From CBFDBT01 sp965603115 (GTDB taxonomy: Bacteria; Pseudomonadota; Alphaproteobacteria; Sphingomonadales; Kordiimonadaceae): DNA of 6,278 nucleotides. The notes under the pieces were generated by a model. It was not told the DNA's origin. It searched no databases and worked only from the letters and a program-made list of their open reading frames with translations. The first letter of the stretch is position 1, and each line of letters starts with the position of its first letter. Positions 1 through 5,391 of the stretch are shown piece after piece. The position numbers were made by a program, and so were the translations under genes. Location: assembly GCA_965603115.1 (NCBI GenBank), contig CBFDBT010000163.1, positions 1 to 6,278 on the forward strand. The letters run 5' to 3'.

Positions 1-637
1 CACTATCCCAAATAAAAACAAATGCACTATTGGACGCTGCAATATTTAAAATGAAAGGCCGCTCAAAAAGTTGAGTGATTTGATTATTGGTTGTCGCCCC
101 CAACACAGTGCCGGGTCTGAGCACCAGTTGCTTAAGCTCGGGGTGATCTGTTCTATATTTTGCCAGTAGCTCTTCGACCATACGCTTATGCTTGGAATAA
201 GCAAAATCATCATTGCCGCGCAGGGCATCGCCTTCTCTTAACCACTCAGGGTTATCCGCATAATAACCATATGCCGCACCACTACTAGTGACAATCAACT
301 GCTCTACGCCAGATGCAATGCAGGATTTCAGAACATTTTCAGTGCCCAACACATCAATGCTATAGTCAATATCAGGGTCACCACCAGCGCTAACAACGGA
401 AGCTAAATGTACAATTGTTTGCGGCCTATAGCGCTCGACAATATCTTGAAAGGATGTTTCACGAATATCAGATTGCTCATAAGCAACTTCAGCATATCTA
501 TCGGCTCGTGCGATGTCGCGAATATCCACCGCAATTATGCTGTATCCAGCCACGCCAGACTTTTCACCAGCAATCAATCTCTTGATCAACTCGCTACCAA
601 TATACCCACCAGCGCCTGTGATTAAGACCTTAGACAT
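1..637 (-). CDS. NAD-dependent epimerase/dehydratase, extended SDR (C-terminus missing)
   Basis: Reading from the ATG at 637 down to base 1 gives 212 uninterrupted residues with no stop, so the 3' part lies outside the window. The protein opens with MSKVLITGAGGYIG: the Rossmann dinucleotide-binding motif TGAGGYIG is at residues 7-14. It continues with an acidic end of strand 2 (VDIRD, about 37-41), HLAS (77-80), TSSGAAYG (117-124) supplying the catalytic Ser, and YSKHK (147-151) as the YxxxK catalytic pair, then LRPGTVLG (173-180). This is the order seen in extended SDRs such as UDP-sugar epimerases and related NAD(P)-dependent dehydratases or reductases. The substrate cannot be told, because the substrate-binding C-terminal part is missing. 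There is a GGGGAG Shine-Dalgarno 5 bases before the ATG. It lies downstream of csp on the same strand but beyond the csp terminator, so it is probably transcribed separately. I see no functional link to the B12 operon. Confidence 0.85.
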   Translation of the reverse strand, partial: MSKVLITGAGGYIGSELIKRLIAGEKSGVAGYSIIAVDIRDIARADRYAEVAYEQSDIRETSFQDIVERYRPQTIVHLASVVSAGGDPDIDYSIDVLGTENVLKSCIASGVEQLIVTSSGAAYGYYADNPEWLREGDALRGNDDFAYSKHKRMVEELLAKYRTDHPELKQLVLRPGTVLGATTNNQITQLFERPFILNIAASNSAFVFIWDS

Positions 638-720
638 TCCCGCTCCCCACCGTCCGTCTATATATTCTACTCTCACTTATCTGCGATACGCGCTACACTT
701 CACCTTAAAAAGAAAACCAC

Positions 721-752
721 AAAAAAAAGGCCAGCACAAGGCCAGCCTTTTT
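721..752 (-). terminator. Intrinsic terminator of the cold-shock gene
   Basis: Read on the minus strand, a 12-bp stem (arms 752-741 and 735-724, loop 740-736) is followed by an uninterrupted run of eight T down to base 721. The stem starts 23 bases after the csp stop codon. Two pairs in the stem are G-U on the minus-strand RNA but would be C-A mismatches on the plus-strand RNA, so the structure is tuned to the csp transcript. Confidence 0.85.
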
Positions 753-774
753 AAAATCTTCATCGCAGACTATA

Positions 775-984
775 TTAGTCAAGCAACTCTAGTTCGCCAG
801 CTGAGCTGCGACCACGACGATCTTCTACGAGTTCGTAAGAAATCTTCTGGTTGTCTTGCAGACCGTTAAGACCTGCTGCTTCTACTGCTGAAATGTGTAC
901 GAAAACATCGTTTCCGCCATCTTCAGGTTGAATGAAGCCAAAACCTTTAGTGGCGTTAAACCATTTAACTGTACCGTTAGCCAT
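775..984 (-). CDS. cspA: CspA-family cold-shock domain protein
   Basis: A 69-aa protein, MANGTVKWFNATKGFGFIQP..., that is one complete cold-shock domain (a five-stranded OB fold). RNP1 is KGFGFI (13-18) and RNP2 is VFVHIS (27-32), the aromatic single-stranded RNA/DNA-binding patches. W8 and F9 are also typical. Proteins of this family act in the cytoplasm as RNA chaperones that melt mRNA secondary structure; some are cold-induced and others constitutive. I start at the ATG at 984 because the family begins MA(N/T)GTVKWFN and an AAGGGG Shine-Dalgarno sits 9 bases upstream. An in-frame ATG at 1005 would add seven non-conserved residues and swallow that Shine-Dalgarno. The gene is monocistronic, with its own terminator and a candidate long leader. 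The symbol is generic, since bacteria often carry several paralogs. Confidence 0.95.
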   Translation of the reverse strand: MANGTVKWFNATKGFGFIQPEDGGNDVFVHISAVEAAGLNGLQDNQKISYELVEDRRGRSSAGELELLD

Positions 985-1085
985 ATTATATATCCCCTTA
1001 CGCATGTTAAAAAAGCCAGAAAAGTAGCGTAAGTGATATCTAGTCAGGCATAGTTAAGTCAGTAGGTATACCACCGAACAAATCC

Positions 1086-1114
1086 TCTCTACACCGTAGA
1101 GTTCCATAAGTCAA
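1086..1114 (-). promoter_or_regulatory. Candidate sigma-70 promoter of the cold-shock gene
   Basis: On the minus strand, TTGACT (1114-1109) is separated by 17 bases from TAGAGA (1091-1086). The -35 is close to consensus and the -10 is weak. A start near 1079 would give a leader of roughly 95 nt, in keeping with the long structured leaders of cspA-type mRNAs. The call rests on pattern only. Confidence 0.35.
1087..1101. repeat. Perfect inverted repeat overlapping the candidate csp -10
   Basis: CTCTAC and GTAGAG are separated by ACC: a 6-bp perfect dyad with a 3-bp centre. It covers most of the candidate -10 of csp, so it could be an operator. If transcription begins further upstream, it would instead be a small leader hairpin. 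Confidence 0.4.
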
Positions 1115-1173
1115 AGACTTTAGACACCTAATAAAATCATAAATTGTCCCTGCAAAACAGCCACATACCGCCG

Positions 1174-1191
1174 ATTACACCATGGGGTAAT
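1174..1191. repeat. Near-perfect 18-bp palindrome in the divergent intergenic region
   Basis: ATTAC and GTAAT flank a CCATGG core, and only one base pair (1179 against 1186) breaks the symmetry. It lies between the divergent csp and btuB transcription units, about 60 bp upstream of the csp -35 and about 110 bp upstream of the riboswitch. The form suits a dimeric transcription factor, but I do not recognise the site as a known operator. No coding frame explains it. Confidence 0.4.
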
Positions 1192-1267
1192 ATCAAAATA
1201 TAGCATGATATGACAACTTAGCGCATATTAGCCACTACATATAGTAGTAGCCTGTTCAAAATAGACC

Positions 1268-1296
1268 TTGCGCATAACCCCTTATCCTCATATACA
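1268..1296 (+). promoter_or_regulatory. Candidate promoter of the B12-uptake operon
   Basis: TTGCGC (1268-1273) and TATACA (1291-1296) are 17 bases apart and would start transcription near 1303, right at the first helix of the riboswitch. The spacing and position fit well, but both hexamers are only partial matches, so this is a weak call. Confidence 0.3.
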
Positions 1297-1480
1297 AGCC
1301 CTGTTGGTGCCTCGCGTCAAGGTGAGGTGAAAAGGGAATGCGGTGAGAGTTAGTAAACTCAACCCCGCAACTGTGTCCGCAACTGTGAACGGATGGCATG
1401 CCTCTTATACCACTGGAAATTTTCCGGGAAGGTGAGGTCAATTAGCCAATATCCGTAAGTCAGGAGACCTGCCAGCAAGT
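1296..1480 (+). ncRNA. Cobalamin (B12) riboswitch aptamer
   Basis: The conserved elements of the cobalamin riboswitch family (Rfam RF00174) occur in order. These are GGTGCCTC...GAGGTGAAAAGGGAA (about 1306-1338), CGGTG (1341-1345), CCGCAACTGTG as the core (1377-1387), CCACTGG (1410-1416), GGGAAGG (from about 1426), and the B12 box AGTCAGGAGACCTGCC (1458-1473). Visible helices include the closing helix TGTTGG/CCAGCA (1302-1307 with 1472-1477), GCGG/CCGC (1340-1343 with 1365-1368), a GAGTT/AACTC hairpin (1347-1351 with 1356-1360), and CGGAT/ATCCG (1390-1394 with 1451-1455). The RNA senses cobalamin (adenosylcobalamin or an aquo/methyl form) and represses B12 transport or synthesis genes. Its place directly before a BtuB-like receptor fits that role exactly. 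Helix limits at the two ends are approximate. Confidence 0.95.
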
Positions 1481-1630
1481 CGCCCATTCTGACGACCGGA
1501 ACAGTCGAACAGAGCGGAACTTCCGTACAGGCGATATCTTTCTGTGCGGAGGGTATCGATTTTTATATCAAATCTCCCCCCGTATGTATTTTTTACACCG
1601 CTACCGCGGTACACAGGAGTTTGATATGAA
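1481..1630 (+). promoter_or_regulatory. Riboswitch expression platform with start-site-sequestering helix
   Basis: Bases 1562-1572 plus 1574-1577 are complementary to 1620-1630 plus 1616-1619. That is 15 pairs with one G-U and a single bulged T at 1573, and it buries both the GGAG of the Shine-Dalgarno and the ATG of btuB. The loop (1578-1615) holds a small hairpin, ACCGC/GCGGT (1597-1601 with 1606-1610). The CTCC at 1574-1577 can pair instead with an upstream GGAG at 1548-1551, with GATTT/AAATC (1558-1562 with 1570-1574) as an alternative added helix, which would free the start site. The hairpin CCGTACAG/CTGTGCGG (1523-1530 with 1542-1549) competes for that upstream GGAG. The design suggests translational control. 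Pairing is seen directly; the switching order is inferred. Confidence 0.7.
1615..1619 (+). promoter_or_regulatory. Shine-Dalgarno that fixes the btuB start
   Basis: AGGAG lies 6 bases before the ATG at 1626. It rules out the in-frame ATG at 1584, which has no Shine-Dalgarno and would put 14 odd residues ahead of the signal peptide. Confidence 0.85.
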
Positions 1631-3560
1631 TAGACTATCTACTAAAATTCTCGGCGGGTTCGCAGCCCTTCTCTCATCAACATCAGCAATTGCACTTGAT
1701 AGTGCAGGCAAAATTAACGACGCTGTCGAAATTGACGAGATTACTATCACGGCCACGCGCACCCCTATCAGTGCCGATAGCGCCACAACTGTCGTGACTG
1801 TCATTGACAAAGAAGAGCTTGCAAAACAGCAGATATTTCAGGTTGCTGACTACTTAAAAACTGTAGCGGGCGTTTCAATTGCCTCATCAGGCTCGCTTGG
1901 TGGCACGGCGCAACTTCGCATGCGCGGCGCAGAAGCCAACCAGACGCTTGTTATGATTGACGGTGTCGAAATGAATGATCCGGCGGCGGGCGACGAGTTT
2001 CAGTTTGAGCATCTCACCAGCAACGAAATTGAACGCATCGAAATTATTCGCTCGCCTATGTCTGCTGCTTGGGGTAGCGATGCACTGGCAGGCGTGATCA
2101 ACATCATTACACGCGAAGCTGATGCTCCTCTATCTCTCTCAGCCTTCGGGGAATATGGTTCATTCGATACGTTGCGCACAGGTGCTCGCATCGCAGCTTC
2201 CGGCGACAAATGGAAGTTAGCCCTTGGCGCAGGTCACATGAAAAGTGATGGCAGCAATGTCTCTCGCACTGGCATTGAGGCTGATGGTTATGAAAACACC
2301 AGCGTTAACATGCGTGCAAGCGTCGAGATCACAGAGAATTTAAATCTGGCCGTTACAGCACGTCACAGTGATACTACGAGCGAATTTGACGGTACCGATT
2401 GGGCAACAGGCTTACCATCTGATAGCGATAATAGCAGCGACACAAAAAAAACTGCTCTTTCTGCCGCTGTAGAAAATAATGCCTTTGATGATCGCCTCAA
2501 TCAAAGCCTTCGCCTGACGTGGCTCGATACCGAAATCGTCAATATGGCTTTTGGTGCTATATCGGGCGAAACGGGCGCTCAAAAGCTGGGGCTTTATTTC
2601 AACAATCGAATAGCGTTGAGTGACGGTCATACTGTCACTTTAGCAATAGACCATGAAGATACTGATTTTACGCAAAGCGGCGACGCTAGCTTTTGGGGTG
2701 ACCCGAACCAGCAACAAAATCATAAAAATACTGGCTATTTAGCGGACTATGTTGGCGATATCACAGACGAGCTAACGCTGGCTGCCAGTCTTCGTTATGA
2801 TGATAATAGCGACTTTGAAAACATCACAAGCTGGCGTGCAGGAGCGTCGTATAAACTTTCAGACAGCGCACGCGTGTTCATGAGTGGCTCCAAAGGGCAA
2901 AAAGCACCAACTTTCCTTGAGCGCTTTGGCTATTTTGCTGGGTCTTTCCAGGGCAATCCTGACCTCAAGCCTGAGCAAAGCACAGGTTATGAAATTGGTA
3001 TTGAACAAACTGTTGGCACTCTGGTGATGAGTGCAGCCTATTTCAACACGGACCTTACCAATGAAATTGACGGCTTTTATTTCGATCCTGCTACTTTTAA
3101 TTTTACAGCTATAAATAAAGAAGGTGACAGCAAGCGACAAGGTGTTGAATTATCCCTTGAAGGCGAGATTAATGATACTCTCTCCTTTTCAAGCAATTAC
3201 ACCTATATTGATTCCACTGAAGACGATGGTACGGGCGTACAAATTCAAGAAGTACGCCGACCAAAACACATGGCGTCTCTTAGCTTATACGCTGAACTCA
3301 GTGAAAGGTTAAACATTAGCGCAAGCCTGAGCCATACAAGCAAAGCTATTGATCTGTTTTGGCCGCCACTAGCTTGGGAATCAGAACGTGTTGAGCTGAA
3401 AGCCTATACCCTCATGCGCATCGCGGGGGACTTTAGGATTAACGACACTGTTAGTCTTTATGGCCGTGTGGAGAATGCATTCAATCAAAATTATGAGAAT
3501 GTTTTTGGCTTTGCAACACCGGGCCGCAGTGCATACTTTGGCCTAAGACTGGCACTTTAA
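1626..3560 (+). CDS. btuB: TonB-dependent outer-membrane receptor, BtuB-like (vitamin B12)
   Basis: A 644-aa outer-membrane receptor, close to the usual BtuB-family length. A signal peptide spans residues 1-23 (MNRLSTKILGG...STSAIA, then LDS). The TonB box is EITITATR (38-45). The plug domain covers about 50-163 with family landmarks: LKTVAGVSI (77-85), LRMRG (97-101), VMIDGVEMND (109-118), IERIEIIRSPMSAAWGSDALAGVINIIT (about 135-162). The rest alternates polar and hydrophobic residues as expected of a 22-strand barrel, and ends VENAFNQNYE...PGRSAYFGLRLAL. It would bind corrinoid at the surface and import it using the proton-motive force through TonB-ExbB-ExbD. Substrate is assigned from the upstream cobalamin riboswitch and downstream btuF/btuC genes, since the sequence alone does not separate BtuB from siderophore receptors. 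The last residue is Leu rather than the usual Phe. Confidence 0.88.
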   Translation: MNRLSTKILGGFAALLSSTSAIALDSAGKINDAVEIDEITITATRTPISADSATTVVTVIDKEELAKQQIFQVADYLKTVAGVSIASSGSLGGTAQLRMRGAEANQTLVMIDGVEMNDPAAGDEFQFEHLTSNEIERIEIIRSPMSAAWGSDALAGVINIITREADAPLSLSAFGEYGSFDTLRTGARIAASGDKWKLALGAGHMKSDGSNVSRTGIEADGYENTSVNMRASVEITENLNLAVTARHSDTTSEFDGTDWATGLPSDSDNSSDTKKTALSAAVENNAFDDRLNQSLRLTWLDTEIVNMAFGAISGETGAQKLGLYFNNRIALSDGHTVTLAIDHEDTDFTQSGDASFWGDPNQQQNHKNTGYLADYVGDITDELTLAASLRYDDNSDFENITSWRAGASYKLSDSARVFMSGSKGQKAPTFLERFGYFAGSFQGNPDLKPEQSTGYEIGIEQTVGTLVMSAAYFNTDLTNEIDGFYFDPATFNFTAINKEGDSKRQGVELSLEGEINDTLSFSSNYTYIDSTEDDGTGVQIQEVRRPKHMASLSLYAELSERLNISASLSHTSKAIDLFWPPLAWESERVELKAYTLMRIAGDFRINDTVSLYGRVENAFNQNYENVFGFATPGRSAYFGLRLAL

Positions 3561-3569
3561 ATACTACAT

Positions 3570-3596
3570 GGGCCATAGCCTTATTGGCTATGGCCC
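3570..3596 (+). repeat. Perfect 11-bp intergenic hairpin between btuB and the next gene
   Basis: GGGCCATAGCC (3570-3580) and GGCTATGGCCC (3586-3596) pair without mismatch around a TTATT loop, 9 bases after the btuB stop. No T-run follows directly (only four T at 3607-3610), so it is not a standard intrinsic terminator on either strand. It may be a 3'-end stabilising or partial-attenuation hairpin that lets the receptor be made in excess over the transporter genes. Confidence 0.7.
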
Positions 3597-3625
3597 CACT
3601 ACAGCCTTTTAACAAAGGACCGACA

Positions 3626-4555
3626 ATGAAGATTGTATCACTTTTGCCAAGTGCAACTGAGATGATTGTAGACCTTGGGCTGGCAGATGATCTTGTTGGC
3701 ATCAGTCATGCCTGTGACTGGCCGAGTGATGTTATGCATCTGCCGCGCGTAACCAGCTGCATTGTGCCCAAAGATGCATCTTCGCTAGAAATTGATACCG
3801 TAGTGAGAACCGAGCTTGAGCAAAGCAGCGCGCTTTATGCCATTGACACAGAACAGTTAAAAACAATCGCCCCCGATGTGGTTATGACGCAAGCTTTATG
3901 TGATGTCTGCGCAGTAAACGGCTCTGATGTGGAACAAGCCATATGCAGTCTGCCCACTCCTTCCCGCATAGTGAACCTAGAGCCTTTCACGTTAATGGAA
4001 GTGCTTGATACTCTGACAGCACTGGGGGAAGCCACCAACACCGCTGCAAAGGCAAAAACCATCCGCCAAGACTGTGAAAGTCGCATCAGTGCCGTTCATT
4101 CACGAACCCAGGCGGCCGCTATAGAAAAACCAAAAACCATTGTGCTCGACTGGGTCGACCCGCCCTTTGTTTCTGGCCACTGGATGCACGACCTCATCAC
4201 TCTAGCGGGCGGTGAAGATAGTATGGGGACACCGAAAACACCTTCATGGACCGCTAAATGGGACAATATTCGTGCTCTAGCCCCCGATGTTTTATTCATT
4301 GCCTGCTGTGGCTTTGACGTGGACAGAAGCCTTGTGGAAATTGAACAGTCGGGTGCAAAATCTGAACTGGATATACTCAAAAAAACAGGCTGCAAAATCC
4401 ACATTGTTGACGGCAATGCTCTCTTTAGCCGCCCTAGTTTACGCCTCGTTGATAGTTTAGAGTTGATGGCGCATCTACTGCACCCAACGATACACACAAA
4501 CTATCAGGTTCGCGGCGTTGAAAAGCCAGTATTGAAGGAGCATCCTTGGTCATGA
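3626..4555 (+). CDS. Cobalamin-binding-type protein, Peripla_BP_2 fold, no signal peptide
   Basis: A 309-aa protein starting MKIVSLLPSATEMIVDLG. I recognise the family usually annotated 'cobalamin-binding protein' (COG0614, BtuF-related). Landmarks are SLLPSATE (5-12), GISHACDWP (25-33), TQALCDVCAV (88-97), NLEPFTL (117-123), DWVDPPFVSGHW (175-186), AGGED (194-198), CCGFDVDRS (227-235) and a C-terminal FSRPSLRLVDSLELMAHLLHP (267-287). Unlike a true BtuF it has no signal peptide or lipobox: conserved fold residues begin at residue 2, so it should stay in the cytoplasm. An AAAGGA Shine-Dalgarno (3614-3619) six bases before the ATG sets the start; the in-frame ATG at 3584 lies inside the hairpin loop and second stem. 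Its stop overlaps the next start (ATGA). The operon points to a corrinoid role, but the reaction or partner is not established. The CxxC could bind metal or be redox active; that is speculation. Confidence 0.8.
   Translation: MKIVSLLPSATEMIVDLGLADDLVGISHACDWPSDVMHLPRVTSCIVPKDASSLEIDTVVRTELEQSSALYAIDTEQLKTIAPDVVMTQALCDVCAVNGSDVEQAICSLPTPSRIVNLEPFTLMEVLDTLTALGEATNTAAKAKTIRQDCESRISAVHSRTQAAAIEKPKTIVLDWVDPPFVSGHWMHDLITLAGGEDSMGTPKTPSWTAKWDNIRALAPDVLFIACCGFDVDRSLVEIEQSGAKSELDILKKTGCKIHIVDGNALFSRPSLRLVDSLELMAHLLHPTIHTNYQVRGVEKPVLKEHPWS
4535..4540 (+). promoter_or_regulatory. Shine-Dalgarno of btuF with ambiguous start spacing
   Basis: AAGGAG is 11 bases before the ATG at 4552 but only 5 before an in-frame TTG at 4546. 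The ATG is preferred because it gives a normal signal peptide (MKILATYF...) and the ATGA overlap also seen at the next junction. A TTG start would merely add two residues. Confidence 0.6.
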
Positions 4556-5391
4556 AAATCCTCGCGACATATTTTTTAATCGCGCTGGGCATAGCAGCAC
4601 CCGCAGTGGCTGAGGACCGGATAATGTCTCTCGACTATTGTGCAGACCAGTTTGTTTTAGCCCTTGCCGATGAAAGTCAAATCATTGGTGTTTCAAGTGA
4701 AGCCCGCGACGCACATTCATTTTACCGCGAGCGCGCAAAAAACATTCCCCGTTTTAGGGCGGATGCTGACCAAATATTAACCCAAAGACCATCCGTTGTT
4801 GTACGCAGCTGGGCTGGGGACAAACGCTTATTGGACCTATTGGAACGTCTAGATATTCAGGTCATTTCCATTAAACACGCCCAAGACCCAAAAGATATTC
4901 AAAGCAATGTGCTGCACATTGCTAAAGCCATAGGACAAGTGAGCCGCGGCAAGACAATCATAGCAGACGCAGAAATGCGCATGGCTAAATTAAAGACACT
5001 CCCGGCTTTCGGGGAAAGTGCTATTTACTTAACACCCGGAGCTTTCACCACTGGGGCCGGCACTTTTGTTAGCAAAGTGATGGCGCTGGCAGGCATTGGT
5101 AATAGCTTTGCCGACAGAGGCTATAAAGGCTGGTTTCCTATTCCAATGGAGCGGCTTGTGCAAAGCCCCCCAACCCTAATTGTTACCAGCTTTTACGATT
5201 CACACGCATCTGTGCAAAACCACTGGGGCATAGCCCGCCATGGCTATATTCGAAAAATGCTCGACGGAACTCCAACGGTGGATGTGCCGGGCAGCATGAT
5301 GGCCTGTAGTGGCTTGTTCATCGTGAATGCCGCAGAACATTTACGCGAGCAAATGGATAAGCTAACATCGGCTAAGGAGACTGAGCAATGA
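4552..5391 (+). CDS. btuF: Periplasmic cobalamin-binding protein, BtuF-like
   Basis: A 279-aa ABC-transporter substrate-binding protein of the Peripla_BP_2 (class III) fold. The signal peptide is MKILATYFLIALGIAAPAVA (1-20) with cleavage expected between AVA and ED, and there is no lipobox Cys, so it should be soluble in the periplasm. The mature N-terminus reads RIMSLDYCADQFVLALAD (23-40), a form common in proteobacterial B12/iron-chelate binders. A long helix joining the two lobes would fall near 113-145. D73 (in DADQILTQRPSVVV) and E200 (in MERLVQSPPTLIV) sit where E. coli BtuF has the acidic residues that contact BtuC arginines; this is my alignment by eye. It is coupled to its neighbours by ATGA overlaps on both sides. 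Immediate linkage to a FecCD permease and the B12 riboswitch supports cobalamin rather than siderophore as substrate. Confidence 0.82.
   Translation: MKILATYFLIALGIAAPAVAEDRIMSLDYCADQFVLALADESQIIGVSSEARDAHSFYRERAKNIPRFRADADQILTQRPSVVVRSWAGDKRLLDLLERLDIQVISIKHAQDPKDIQSNVLHIAKAIGQVSRGKTIIADAEMRMAKLKTLPAFGESAIYLTPGAFTTGAGTFVSKVMALAGIGNSFADRGYKGWFPIPMERLVQSPPTLIVTSFYDSHASVQNHWGIARHGYIRKMLDGTPTVDVPGSMMACSGLFIVNAAEHLREQMDKLTSAKETEQ

Noticed and set aside
407..869. Plus-strand open frames across the SDR gene, terminator and csp.
   Set aside because: They run antisense to two clearly recognised genes and show no family features of their own.
1234..1248. Short inverted repeat ACTAC-ATATA-GTAGT upstream of the riboswitch.
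   Set aside because: Only five pairs in A/T-rich non-coding DNA and not aligned with any promoter element, so chance is a good explanation.
1365..1387. Two near-tandem copies of CCGCAACTGTG inside the riboswitch core looked like a duplication.
   Set aside because: Aligned by eye to the family pattern (CCGCagCTG-cCCCCGCAACTGT), the first copy is simply the 3' side of the GCGG helix plus the conserved AGCTG-like segment and the second is the true core. The similarity follows from the normal architecture.
1347..1541. Possible kissing interaction between the aptamer 1347-1360 hairpin loop and the loop of the 1523-1549 hairpin.
   Set aside because: The family often uses such an interaction, but I could not find convincing complementarity between AGTA and its flanks and the downstream loop.
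1584..1625. In-frame upstream ATG that would extend the BtuB-like receptor by 14 residues.
   Set aside because: It has no Shine-Dalgarno, lies in the riboswitch expression platform, and would bury the signal peptide; the ATG at 1626 has AGGAG six bases upstream.
3584..3625. In-frame upstream ATG extending the cytoplasmic cobalamin-binding-type protein.
   Set aside because: It falls inside the intergenic hairpin, has no Shine-Dalgarno, and family members begin at MKIVSLLPSATE; I also checked whether the extra residues could be a signal peptide and they are not hydrophobic enough.
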